Source: Leptodontidium sp. MPI-SDFR-AT-0119 (Eukaryota > Ascomycota > Leotiomycetes > Helotiales > Leptodontidiaceae). Taken from it: a stretch of DNA of 64,000 bases. Position 1 is the stretch's first letter. Each line of letters begins with the position of its first letter. The notes under the pieces are model-generated. The model was not told the origin of the DNA. It ran no database searches and saw only the letters and a program-made list of their open reading frames with translations. The position numbers and the translations under genes were made by a program. Shown piece after piece: positions 1-10,541 of the stretch. The stretch covers positions 1,984,001 to 2,048,000 of the forward strand of contig JAHLEZ010000010.1 in the NCBI GenBank assembly GCA_020726505.1, written 5' to 3'.

Positions 1-2755
1 AAAAAATCCTTCCGTCCTTTGATCCTGCTGATCCCATGCTTCCTCACAATATCATTGTATTCAGCCGTTCCTCTACCAGCCTTGAGCGCCTCGTCGTCCC
101 ACGATGTCCAAACACCAGGCATATCTTCAGGAATACCATCGCCATTTGCCAAGCTGTCTATCACCGGTATCGCTTCCTTCGATCTACAGCTCGCCGCCAC
201 GAGGCCTTCGATGACGATTTCTCGCACGTAGCCATCGGCGACGAGTCTCTCTATGAAGGCGAGGAACTCGGCTTCGGTTTGCGACTCGGTTTGCGATTGA
301 GTGGAAGACTCGTAATTGTTGTTTGAGGAATGTAGGGTGCCTCGGGTGGTGGCGTTGCTGACATTGTTGCTTGACGAGTGGAGAGTATCCCTTGTAGTGG
401 AATTGCTGACATTGCGCCGGGAGGTTGAATAATCTGGAGGCGAAGGTGGTCTTTGCTTGGTGGACAGACTCTCTCCCTCTTCGTCCTCGTCGGTCAGCTC
501 TTCTGGTTGTCCGCGGATGGAAGCCGGGATTACTTCATGCTCATCGTCCTCATCGACGTCTTCCTCTTGAAGTTGTGGATAAGTTGGACATGGGTGGTAG
601 AAGTCATGTGTTTCAGGTTCAAGGTGCTGGTGTGCAGCTCGTCTCTGGCGCTCGAGCTTTATGGGCTGGATCTCGTGAATCGACGAGTCCGCAGATGGAG
701 AGCGTGGCTCAGCCTGCCCGTATTTCAATGGGGAGGGTTGGTGAGCTGGTCGACTCATCTGAGTGTTGTTAATGACATCCTCAGGCGTAGATGGGATTTC
801 CAGTTGCTCCTTGCCTTTGCCTTTGTCGATTCGTTGACGCTTGTTATAGGGAAGATCAAAACTTCCACGATCACTACCCAGCATCCGCTTCCTTGCAGAT
901 GGGGATGGTGGTCGTGGTCGGTGAGGAGTTATCTGAACATAATCCAGATCGTCATCGTTCTCTTCTTGCTCTCGTAGAAACTTTTCAAGCTCCGGTTGGA
1001 CATCCAAGAATTCGCGGCCTCCTTCAGACCTGTAATGTTCTTCCTCCCCATCAGTACCTTCTGGCTGCTCTGCCGTCTGCCGAAGCTGATCCGCAATCAG
1101 ATCCGCCGTTTGTGAGGAGGTTATATCTTCACCCTCTCGTAGCTCTCTTTCGAGGTTTTCTAGGTCACACAGAATCTCGCCATAACAGGCTTTCAGATCC
1201 CTTCCTGCCTCTCTCATCCTCTCACCATCATATCCCAACTTCCGCGCAACCCTGCGCCAGAGCCTCCGGCCAGTAACTTCATCGTATCCTCCGAATTCAT
1301 CCGAACGAACAACCTGCCAGAGCTGAAAAAGTGAAATCGTTTCCCCGCAAATGATGGGACATGGATCTACTTCTAATCCAAGCGAGTCCGCCAGCACCGA
1401 AAGGTTGGTCTCAAATTCCTCCGGAGTATTTGTGTAAGAATTGATGGTGTCATCCTCTCTGGCTGGGGTCCGAACGGTCTGGCCAGAAGAGCCCTGAGAA
1501 TCTTTTATTTCAGGAGCATTCCTTGCGGCTGGTATGGCGGTACTCGTGTTTGAAGATGGCTTCCGTACCGGGGTTTTCTTGGGCGGTGGTATCTCTTTCG
1601 ACTGCTTCGCAGCCCTTTTCGATTCGAGCCGAGCTTGGTTCGTAGGGGCAACATACTCCTTGAAATGATTGCGCCATTCTTGTGGAGTATGATTTGGATT
1701 CTTCAGGGTTGTTAGCTTGGGGAACACAGATTCAGGGAGTTATATACCTCCATTGACCATGCGATCCAAGCATCGATGACCTGATCATCACTTAGATCCA
1801 TAATATCATCGTAGGCATCGAAGAGGAGCTCTGTTTCTTCGTTGGTGAAGACATCACCTCCGGGAGATTTCAATATAAACGGGTTTGCTTTCAGTGACCT
1901 TGTCGAATTATGAGATCTCTCGCTCGCAACAGGACTAGCAAGGGAAGCGTGAGTGGGGAGCTTTGGTTCTGGTGCTGGACGAGATTTTGCAGGCGGCGGG
2001 ATTAAGGGAGGTGGAGCAGAACGTGGGATAGAACGTGAGACAGATGGCTGATTTCGAGGCTGTCTGGGTTTTGGTGGGATTGGCATAGGCTCCAGATCGT
2101 TTTCCTCATCCTCGTCCTCGTCTTCAAGTAGCGGCCGCTTCTTTACAGAGACATATCTTTTCCATCGATCGAGCCATGATTGCCATGTATGGTGGGGGTA
2201 CTGAAAAGGCAAATTAGCGATGGCATGATTGGGTCATGTATCAGTTTACCTTCTCCGCGAATTGTTGATATAGGGCATTACCCAAGGTAGGGAGACCTTT
2301 TCTTTCGGCTCTTGACACCCACTCCATAAGAATTCGGTCATCCTCCGGGGAGAAGGGCGTTCTTGTCTTCTTTGTTGGCTGCGCAGACCCAACCTCTCTG
2401 ATCTGTGCATGGGTTGGTCCAGCACGGTGATTCTCGATATCCTGCAGTTTGCCTTTCTTGATCGACTTTTCTATCCATGTCCAAGAGATCGAACCTGGGG
2501 GGCAGTCCTTTCGCGCATGGTCCACAATTATAATATCGGCATTTTTGTCCAGAGCCACGACAACTCCACCATTCGACTGTTGCGACATTAGCTGAATTCC
2601 AGCTTACTCCAGGTACACCAGGTACACCAACATACCTCAACTTGCTCCTTGTACGTAGTCCGCATAGGGACACGATGGGACAGCCATATTTTCTTGCCCT
2701 CAAAGAGATTCCCTCCACCACCGGCAGCACCCTCGTACACGATTCGAGCCGCCAT
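1..2755 (-). CDS. rap1: Telomere-binding protein Rap1, 3' end beyond window
   Basis: Rap1 binds telomeric or telomere-protein complexes in the nucleus. Exons read 2755-2636, 2591-2250, 2200-1748 and 1700 to the left edge, with introns of 44, 49 and 47 nt in phase 0. The start MAARIVYEG is the first Met before a BRCT fold (residues about 15-105, motif SWTWIEKSIKKG). A Rap1-type Myb follows (about 135-190, TPFSPEDDRILMEWV then TWQSWLDRWKRY across intron 2). Residues about 397-467 look like an ARID/BRIGHT domain (CPIICGETISLFQLW, GGYDEVTGRRLW, VARKLGYDGE). The last 95 residues match the Rap1 C-terminal domain (REIVIEGLVAAS, PEDMPGVWTSWDDEAL). Two imperfect 15-residue repeats (NVSNSTTRDTLHSSS type) lie just before it, near 325-415. 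More than 870 residues are visible with no stop by base 1, so only a short tail should be missing. Family assignment is firm; the ARID call is from pattern. Confidence 0.92.
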
Positions 2756-3210
2756 CGTCACGCAGTTTGCTGCTTTCCGCAGTTTTGTTCCAGCTGTTCC
2801 AGCAGATCCAGCTTACTGCCTGCGGTAAGGTGATTGAGGCATTCGAATGCATAGGGCTAGGTCATGGCCTGATTTGACGCGTAGGATCTGGCGCATTGGG
2901 GACTGCGAGGTTGTCGTTGGTATTGAATGCGACGATAAAGAGAGACGCGTTTCGCAGGGCTCAGAAGAAATTCACAACCAGGATCTCACGCACGCACCTG
3001 ACGCGGCAAAACCTCGGTGTCGGTGGCCTGGAAAGCTTCATCCGACGACAGGCACAGCGCCTTCCATCTTCCAGAGTAGAGTCAACGACTGCCCAGCACA
3101 ATCACAATAACAGCCACCTCAGTATATAATTGCTGCTTGATACAACCCCTCGCCCCCATGATGCCTTGTCCTTGATACTTGATACTTCTTCACAAACCTC
3201 TACGTTCAAA
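2756..3210. other. Divergent intergenic region, rap1 / swf1
   Basis: About 455 bases separate the two start codons of divergently transcribed genes, so both promoters must lie here. I see no repeat, RNA gene or convincing ORF. A TATA-like run (tatataatt) sits at about 3122-3130, 80-90 bases upstream of the swf1 ATG. Confidence 0.5.
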
Positions 3211-4703
3211 ATGGGAACTCTTCGAAACGTGGCTATTTTGATATTGGTAATCTCCTTTTTCACCTTCGTAGCCTTCTTTGGGCGACTGCCTGCCTTGAGG
3301 TATGCCAGAACTATGCGCTGCATTTGTATGCAAAAGCTCATTTGACATAGAAATACCCCTATTGGAGCGCTTCATAGGTTGCTATGGATTCATATTCCAG
3401 CAACACTCCGGTCATGGGATCAAAGGTTGACCCAAGGTCGTCTGAGCGCTTGGGTGACAAGACAAGCACACACCTTATGGAATGACAGACACCCAGTCGT
3501 TATGGTGAGACTAAATTTTGATACTGAGGCATTTGGCTTGCTTAGGCCCTCGCAGTTTTCTTTTTGAGTCTGTTTTGGTTGAGATGAATGAAACTGTCTG
3601 TCCGTGCCATGGAGACATTTCAATTCTCACATATTTGGCCGATTAGAAAACACCCGTCAGTTCGCACTAACGCATTTTAGATCTTCTTCATACTTCTCCT
3701 GTCGGTCTCGGAAGTCCTTTTCCTCCCTCCAGCCTGGAAGCTTCTCAGCACCCCGCGAAAAATCACATCCGTGGCTCTCCTGTCTCTCCCGTACATATTT
3801 TTGTATGCATCGGCTGCCCGCGATCCGGGATATATTAGCCCCGAAAATCACAGTCAGGCTATGAGTCTGTATCCATACGACTTCACAATCTTCCACCCAG
3901 GCCAAACATGCAATACTTGTAAAATACTAAAACCAGCGCGTTCGAAGCACTGTAGTATATGCAAGCGATGCATATCCAAGCTTGACCATCACTGTATATT
4001 CATCAACAATTGCGTCGGCTACAACAACCAGAACTACTTCCTCCTACTCCTCTGGACTACCGGCATCCTGACATCGTACGCAACTTACCTCGGCTTCTCC
4101 GTTCTCTCCGAAGAAGTCCGCAATGAGATTCCCTCCTGGACAATCCGCGGTAAAGGATTCACATGGTCCCAAATCGCCAATGTCTGGGCTTGGGTGCTGC
4201 AAGAATACACTCGTATCGGAGCAGTCACGCTTCTCTGTCTGTTAACTACACCCCTAATCTTCGGCCTGCTCGGGTATCACATCTACCTCATATGGGTCGG
4301 CACTACCACCAACGAATCAATGAAGTGGTCAGACTGGCAAGCCGAAATGACAGACGGCTATGCATTCAAGCGCGCCCTAGCCTCCGATCGGCACAAAGAC
4401 GAAGCCATCGAACCAGCATGGACACGATGGCCAGTCGAAAGTCAACAGGTCTTACTGCGAACCGAGGATGGCCAGGCTCCCAGAGGGTCTGGTGCTATTG
4501 GGACTGGCGACTGGGAAAGGGTGTGGAAGCTAGCAGATGTGGAGAATCTATACGATTTGGGCTTTTGGGATAATCTGGCTGATGTTTTCCTGCCTGTGAG
4601 CGGATTTCGAGATCAAAGAGATCGTGAGGAAGTTAGTTCGGAGGCGAGTAGGAGGAATAGCTCATCGTCCGCTTCAGAGACCGATGCTCTTGTTCAGCAA
4701 TAG
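3211..4703 (+). CDS. swf1: DHHC-type palmitoyltransferase, Swf1-like
   Basis: Predicted integral membrane S-acyltransferase that palmitoylates cysteines next to transmembrane segments (SNAREs in yeast). Exons 3211-3299, 3351-3504 and 3681-4703 give 421 residues; the introns are 51 and 176 nt and the phases agree. The N-terminus [17 protein letters not shown] is a membrane anchor. A second hydrophobic stretch opens exon 3, followed by the short [17 protein letters not shown]. The zinc-binding cysteine-rich domain starts at [16 protein letters not shown], with the catalytic DHHC near residues 183-186 and [10 protein letters not shown] after it. Two more membrane segments follow, then a polar, Ser-rich cytosolic tail. 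Length and membrane layout fit the Swf1 subfamily better than Pfa3/Pfa4. No broken motif is visible. Confidence 0.9.
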
Positions 4704-5349
4704 ATTTTCTCTTGTTCAACTTGCCAAAGCATGGCACAAATATATGCTCCTTTCATCGACAGCTGTCACCGTTCTGCTGTATCGAGTCTCTCCTTGAACG
4801 CCTAGACCCCTCCAACATCCTTTTAGCTGCCATCGTCTAAAGCTACCGAAACACGAGCGCAATCACTTCAGCCGTGCACCCGTCGCCAACATGTTATCAA
4901 GAGAACTGGCTCTCGCCCTTATTTACGTACGTGTATAATTTTTTAGTAAGTTGAGATATGTAAACACTACTTTGGCGGCTAGAGCGAGCTTCTAGACTAG
5001 AAAGATGCGAGTGACACCGGAACTACATTCCTTTATCAACAGAATGTAGATCTACGTTGCTGTGTCTTGGAAGGGTCACTTAAACGATTTTCAAATTGTG
5101 GTTCACTTGATATTTATCTTGGGAAGTTTCCTGTCCTTGAGAGGTTCCAAGATTCTTCAATTGTTTCTTATTCCCCTGGTGGCTCTAGATTTTAGTTTCT
5201 CATTCTTTTGATACCCGGTCTTATTCCTACTTTTTACATCTACATTACTTAGCTTATTAAGATATTAATTTAAACTAATATAATACCTTTAATCTTAAGT
5301 ATACTTCGTATAAAATCAGGGATTTTTATCTTAATTACCTTAAGCAAAT
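4704..5349. other. 3' flank of swf1 grading into AT-rich DNA
   Basis: No ORF of note. From about 5230 the sequence becomes strongly AT-rich (runs of ttaatttaaactaatat type), the flank of the LTR nest. No gene or RNA feature is recognised. Confidence 0.5.
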
Positions 5350-5354
5350 AAAAC

Positions 5355-5587
5355 TGTGACGCTTGCTCTGTAAAGACAGCAATCACGTGTGACAGCGGCC
5401 TCACATATCAATACACGACATATGAAGATAACAAGAGTTCCTTAGAGTCTACAACTTGGTAGAAAAGGAGGTAAGGAGAGAAGAGCTCTATATACAAAGG
5501 GGGAGCGCCATGGGGCCAATTAATCTCGGCAATGCTGGGTTAGCTGGCATACCGGAAATGAGGCTCTGGGGGCCCCCAACCGTCACA
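5355..5587 (+). mobile_element. Solo LTR A1 with 5-bp target duplication
   Basis: The element begins TGTGACG and ends CGTCACA, the TG...CA inverted ends of a retrotransposon LTR. It is flanked on both sides by the same pentamer AAAAC (5350-5354 and 5588-5592), a target-site duplication. The 233 bases between have no coding capacity, so this is a solo LTR left by recombination. It keeps normal base composition, unlike its relative A2. Class (Copia or Gypsy) cannot be told from the LTR alone. Confidence 0.85.
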
Positions 5588-5699
5588 AAAACCGCTTACT
5601 AAGTTACTTAAATAAATCAAAGTATAAGAAAATAATATTAACAATGACGATTACCTTCATAATAATAAAGAAATAATTTAACGCTTAATAATAAGCTTT

Positions 5700-5893
5700 T
5701 GTCGCGCACTAGCGCAGTTCTTTAGTCTAGTGCATGCTTACGTAAGCATTCCAGGTATATAAACCCAGTCTCCAGCTCCTCTCTTGAAGGGGATAACGCT
5801 CAACTCAATCAATCTTTGAACGCACTTTCCAGAACCTCATCTAATCGTAGAATCTTTTAAACCCTTGAACCTCTGCTGTTCTTCTGCACGACA
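5700..5893 (+). mobile_element. Solo LTR B with 5-bp target duplication
   Basis: A 194-base segment starting TGTCGCGCAC and ending CTGCACGACA (TGTCG/CGACA inverted ends), flanked by GCTTT at 5695-5699 and 5894-5898. A TATA-like tatataaac lies near 5756, as expected for an LTR promoter, followed by a pyrimidine-rich stretch. It shows no similarity to LTR A, so it is a second family. No internal domain remains. Confidence 0.75.
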
Positions 5894-6014
5894 GCTTTTT
5901 TAAGAGAGAGGAGTAATATAATAATTAAGAATACCTGGAACATTATTTTTGGTATTCTAACTTACCAAGATTAAATAAGCTTATAACACTTTCTCTTTAT
6001 ATATAAAGTTCTCC

Positions 6015-6036
6015 TTTTTTTTTTTTTTTTTTTTTT
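6015..6036. repeat. T22 homopolymer inside LTR A2
   Basis: Twenty-two consecutive thymines. The matching place in LTR A1 reads gaaaaggagg on the other strand, so the run expanded after the LTR inserted. Confidence 0.9.
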
Positions 6037-6129
6037 ACACTTAGTTATAAATTCTAGGACATTCTTATTATTTTCATATATTAATATATGAGGCCGCTAT
6101 TACACGTGGTTTTTGTCTTTTTAGAGTAA

Positions 6130-6407
6130 TGTGGTGGGGAAGGCTCCTCCTTGTCACCTGACCGGATAGGCTCTTTCCACATAAAAGAGCTCAACACTTG
6201 AAGACAACTCAACAACCAAGAACGTTTACAGAGATTTATAAAATACACTTTTTTCTCCTCCCCTCCCTCAACTTTTCATGCTCTTCGGATATGTGTTATC
6301 TTTAGATTTGATCGATCTGCGATTTCCTACACCTAGAATCTCTCCTGTACCTCACTACATGCTACCTCTCTTGTTGTGTGGTTTATTGGGCTTTATCCCC
6401 TCCCACA
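6130..6407. mobile_element. Solo LTR C nested inside LTR A2
   Basis: A 278-base element with ends TGTGGTGGGG and CCCCTCCCACA, nearly inverted copies of each other. GTAA flanks it at 6126-6129 and 6408-6411. Removing the element and one GTAA restores the start of LTR A2 (minus strand TGTGACACTTAC then TCTAAAAAGAC), which confirms insertion into a pre-existing A2. The duplication could be 5 bases (AGTAA) if the last A is shared. No coding remnant. Confidence 0.7.
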
Positions 6408-6419
6408 GTAAGTGTCACA

Positions 6420-7102
6420 TTAATAAAAAAAAATTAACTATTAAACTTAAAATTAATACATACATTATTTAATTTTAACTTAATAATATCTTTAAGACTT
6501 TAGAATGAAAAAAATAATCGATTGAAATTTATAATTCAAGTATAAATCATTAATAAAGTTAATAGAAAAATCGTAACTTAATCCTTAAAATTCTCTCCAA
6601 AAAAAGCTCACTAATTCTTTATTAACGAGCTGAGCAATTAACTTAATTATATTAAACCACAAGAAATTACCCTACCAAAAACCTTATAATATTAATGCAT
6701 AAATTGCAATCTTGGCATGAAGGGATTGTATCTAACCAGGATCATTCATATTCACGCTTCCGAAGGTTACGGGGATAACCCATCACTGGTGCTACTCCTC
6801 ACCCAAATAAAGTCTAATTCTTCGTGGTGGCTTGGATAAATCCTTAGAGTTTAGCCCGTGGGTGGGGGCACTATTTTCCTTTCGCTATGCCGAGGTAACA
6901 TATTTTCCAACATCGGTATCTATTTGTCAGCAAGCATTTGTCAGAAGCTGTGAAGATTATAAATGTGTTCACCTGTGGGACTTGGAATGAACAATTGTTC
7001 CTTCTGCCTTTCATTCCACAAATTCCTAGTCCGCTGACCACCTCACTTTGAAATCTGAAGTGCTAGTTTACGCTTCTCGCTATACAGCATTTGCCTTCAA
7101 CA
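6420..7102. other. AT-rich degraded DNA, then upstream region of the NmrA-like gene
   Basis: From 6420 to about 6700 the sequence is AT-rich with A/T runs and no ORF, resembling RIP-decayed repeat DNA although no relative is identifiable. From about 6710 base composition returns to normal and the last 390 bases must contain the promoter of the gene starting at 7103. No specific element recognised. Confidence 0.5.
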
Positions 7103-8216
7103 ATGGCCAAGATATTCACTATCTTCGGTGCAACAGGCGCACAAGGAGGCTCAATTGCCCGCTTTATTCTTGATCACCCGGTCCTTTCTAAAACCTATAG
7201 CGTTCGAGCGGTGACCCGAGACGCTTCAAAACCTGCTGCTATTGTGCTGAGAGAGCGGGGCGTTGAATTGGTAGAGGTGAGTTCCTTGAACTGTATCAAC
7301 ATTCCAAAACAAGCTCGAGCTGACTTCAAAGGCTGACTTGGACAATGTTGCGTCCGTGCAAACTGCGGTGGCTGGTTCGTATGGTGTCTTTGCTGTCACA
7401 GATTGTAAGTCAGAATCAAGGCCGTTTATACACTGCTCAAATCTAAAAATGACTTCTTTTAGTCTGGGTGAAAGCGATTGGAGAGGTTGAGGTTACTCAG
7501 GGAAAAGCTGTTGCAGACGCTGCTGTAGCCGCAGGTGCATCTTTACTCATATGGTCTTCGCTTCCGAATGCTACTCGTATCAGTCACGGCGAGCTGAGCA
7601 AATCGCACTTCAATTTCAAGGCCGAAGTTGAGGAATATATTCGAACCCTACCAATTATGAGTTCATTCTATATCCCCGGGTATTACATGCAGAACATGAG
7701 GCATTCACTTGCAAAGTGGACTAAGGTATACCCTACTCAGTTATACCAGCGGCTCTCTAAATTCCCATACTAACACCAATTATCTCTTAGCAAGAGGATG
7801 GAAGTCAGTTGATCCAGAAGCCCTGGACGTCTACAACGAGAATCCCCCTAGTGGATATCCGAGATACGGGTAAATACCTAGCGCCTATTTTGCTTAACCC
7901 TGAGAAATACGACGGTAAAAGATTCATATCTGCGACAGGGTTTTATACCCCCAATCAGGTGATAGACATCATGATGGAGGTAACGGGAGAGAAGCTTAGT
8001 TGGATACAGCTCAGCCTCAAGGACTTCGCTTCCAGTCTCCCAGCTCACTTCAGGGACGAACTGACGGAGAGCGCAAGGATGCTTTGTGAGTATGACTATT
8101 ACGGCCCGACTGGGGAGAAGGACTTGCAGTGGACCCTTAACCAAATGGATGGTACGCCGACAAGCTTCGAGAAATGCCTTGTAGAACAGGGGCCGTGGTT
8201 TGAAGCGAAAGGCTAA
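7103..8216 (+). CDS. NmrA-like family NAD(P)-binding protein
   Basis: Predicted cytosolic atypical short-chain-dehydrogenase-fold protein. Exons 7103-7276, 7332-7404, 7463-7725 and 7791-8216 join in phase to 311 residues; introns are 55, 58 and 65 nt, all GT-AG. The start MAKIFTIFGATGAQGG is the only Met before the dinucleotide-binding loop (GATGAQG). SVRAVTRDASKPAA follows beta strand 2, then SLPNATRISHGE and IPGYYMQNM. NmrA-like proteins often act as NADP-sensing regulators rather than enzymes, and no catalytic Tyr-x3-Lys is seen where an SDR would have it. A second Rossmann protein lies downstream on the same strand but is too distant in sequence to be a recent duplicate. Confidence 0.88.
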
Positions 8217-9153
8217 GGCTGTAGTAAGAGCTCGTTCATCTGAAGAGGAAATGTTTGACGGTCTTTATTGTATGTCCGCGTGAGCATTGATCCGAATCCG
8301 CTATTTTAATTCTGTGTGGCAATAAATCGGTGGTTATTGGACCGTAAACCACTGAGTTATCTTGAATTTGCTGGTCAGAGATCTTCGGAGACAGGGTCTC
8401 GTGAGTTCAAGCCATCGTGCTAATGTTTGATCAATAGAAAATAGAGAAGGAAAGACACTAACTTGGTGTTGAAGGGCAATGATTCCCCCACTTCGTACAA
8501 GTTGAAACTAACTAGGTAATCCCGATTTCACGTCTGTTCTTAAACCTAAAAGGGATAAAGTTGTGAGATCTTGACCTTCTATTAGTCAGAATCCCCCGCT
8601 ATCAGTAGAACAATTAGTTTAGGCACGTACGAAGTACCTACTTCGTACAGGCTACAACAATCTACCTAGGTAACCTTTGATATCTGTGTGTTAAGAGGTA
8701 CTTTATGCCCTTTCAAGCAAATTCTGGGAGATTGCTGTTATTCTATTGGGTCAGATCTCCTGGTTTTTTGCAGAATCGGTTCAGTCCCACGAAGAAACCG
8801 AGTACGAAGTATCAACATTCGGCGAGATGTCGGCAAAAATATTAGATGCCAGAGCTGACAAATCTTCCCGTCTCAAACGGCGCGGCAAACGGCGCGGCAA
8901 CTCAGAGGGACGGCTTTGCTTTGAAATCCAGAACCCAACATTGTTCATATGCGTCTTTCGTCACATTTGTGGATAATAGTTGGTGATCCTAGTGGTTTTC
9001 GTTCTGTATTTAAGCAAAGGAGCCTCCTACGTATTGTCATCAGTAAAGACATACGATTTCGTCATCTCTACTCCGGATACATTTCAATCAACTCCACTTG
9101 CAATTTCTCAATTCGCAATCTCAGTCTTCTATCACTTGATTCCACATACCAAA
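8217..9153. other. Intergenic between the two Rossmann-fold genes
   Basis: About 940 bases without a supported gene. Short repeats of the motif acgaagtacctacttcgtac occur around 8628-8650, partly palindromic. A TATA-like tatttaag at about 9007-9014 lies some 145 bases before the next ATG and is a reasonable promoter element. Confidence 0.45.
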
Positions 9154-10098
9154 ATGTCTTCTACAATTCTCATCATCGGCGCAACAGGCAACACAGGCAA
9201 GAGTGCTGTTCGCAACCTTTCCAGGCTACTCGAGTCCAGCAGGACAAGCTATCGAATTCTCGCTCTGACCCGCTCAGTGGACAGCCCAGCATCTCAAAGT
9301 CTCGCTAAGCTCCCCAACGTTGAGCTGAAAGAGAAAGACTGGACGACCATCGACGCTGCCTGGCTTCAAAATGAGCACATATTCCGTGCCTACATCGCAC
9401 CGCATAATCTTCCCTCTCAGTTCGCCGAGGAGTCAAACCTACATCTGGCGCTGCTCCACGCTGGCGTCAGGTACGTCGTCCGGATTTCCACCAACGCCGA
9501 ATACCTTAGTCCCACCAATCCAGTTTTCTACGGCCGTGCGCACTGGGCTATTGAGAACCTTCTCAGTCAGCCTGAGTTCAAGGACTTGCAGTGGACGTCA
9601 CTACAGCCGAACTTCTTCACCATCAGCTATCTTGCATCGGTCGCGGACTGGGTTAAGAAGTATCGGGAGACAGGGGAACAGCAAATGTTGACTATGGTTC
9701 CAGCGGCTGACGTGCCCGTCGCTATGGTTGATCCTGAGGATGTGGGGAACGTCGGCGCACATCTCCTCGCTCTCGATGACCCGTCTCCGTATAATCACGG
9801 CAGATACATTATTAGTGGCCCCGAAGATGTCACTGGCAAAGATCTCGTCAAGCTCGCTGAGAAAACTGCAGGTGTGAAGGCTGAGAAGGTGGAGTTCAAA
9901 GTCACGAGCTGGATTCATGAATTAGTGAAGGCGGGCGTGTATCCCGAGAAGCTATTGCCTTCCATTCTTTCTGGATTTGAACCGTTGTGGGCAGGAAGGT
10001 GCTCGCTTGCTGGGACGCCGACAAGTAAGCAGGTTCTTGATCTTGCGCGTCCGGAACGCACGATTGAGGTTGCATTGAAGGCAATGTTAGAAGGATAA
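9154..10098 (+). CDS. NmrA/TMR-type NAD(P)-binding oxidoreductase-like protein
   Basis: Single-exon gene of 314 residues. The frame is open further upstream, but MSSTILIIGATGNTGKS is the natural start because it places the first beta strand and the dinucleotide-binding loop GATGNTG at residues 8-14. It continues with YRILALTRS (strand 2) and VRYVVRISTNAEYL, and the segment LQWTSLQPNFF is typical of NmrA/triphenylmethane-reductase-like proteins. ISGPEDVTGKDLVKLAEKTAG is the usual C-terminal substrate-domain signature (a dependent domain choosing the ligand). The substrate is unknown. The protein is complete and has no signal peptide, so it is probably cytosolic. Confidence 0.85.
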   Translation: MSSTILIIGATGNTGKSAVRNLSRLLESSRTSYRILALTRSVDSPASQSLAKLPNVELKEKDWTTIDAAWLQNEHIFRAYIAPHNLPSQFAEESNLHLALLHAGVRYVVRISTNAEYLSPTNPVFYGRAHWAIENLLSQPEFKDLQWTSLQPNFFTISYLASVADWVKKYRETGEQQMLTMVPAADVPVAMVDPEDVGNVGAHLLALDDPSPYNHGRYIISGPEDVTGKDLVKLAEKTAGVKAEKVEFKVTSWIHELVKAGVYPEKLLPSILSGFEPLWAGRCSLAGTPTSKQVLDLARPERTIEVALKAMLEG

Positions 10099-10541
10099 GG
10101 TCTGTCAAATGGGGCTCGAGAATAAGATACATCCTCAGATTCACGCAGGGCGTATCCACAGGACTGTATGCGTATACTTCGAGAGGATAGCGCATATACT
10201 GTGGTAAGGTCTGCCCATGTGGGAATTCTTCTTGATATGCTGCTCTTCAAAGGTGTTGTTCTGCCCGAACTTCAGCCTCTGCAGTTTCGCTGATCATTGA
10301 GCTTTCGGAGACGTCAGGGGCGCTTGGTGAGATCTTACATAACTATCAAGAAAATCCAATGATGATGTCAAAGCATCTAAAAAGAATTGAAGCTGCGCCA
10401 GAAAACTTAACTCGTCCAGGAAATCCTGGGCTAAGGTTGGGTAAATTTACCCCGCAATTGGTCTCCAACTATGCCTTGTGTTCGTGAGAATGGTAATGAA
10501 CTCATACCCAAAACAATTTCCCCAGTGCTCGTAAATCGCAA
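10099..10541. other. Convergent intergenic region
   Basis: About 440 bases between two genes whose 3' ends face each other. ORFs here are shadows. No repeat or RNA feature recognised. Confidence 0.5.

Larger units (their letters stand above)
5917..6419 (-). mobile_element. LTR A2: inverted, RIP-like copy of A1, interrupted by LTR C
   Basis: Read on the minus strand this is the same LTR as 5355-5587 from end to end. It starts TGTGACACTTAC (6419-6408), continues at 6129 after the insert, and ends near 5917 at a degraded version of AACCGTCACA. Most differences from A1 are transitions, C-to-T and G-to-A on either strand: A1 gagctctatatacaaaggg corresponds to gaactttatatataaagag, and A1 cacgtgtgacagcggcctca to cacgtgtaatagcggcctca. 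That is the expected mark of repeat-induced point mutation. No clean target duplication is left. A T22 run lies inside at 6015-6036. Confidence 0.75.

Noticed and set aside
8380..8430. tRNA-like stretch with gagttcaagcc resembling a T-loop
   Set aside because: The flanking bases do not pair into a T stem and no acceptor or anticodon stem can be drawn.
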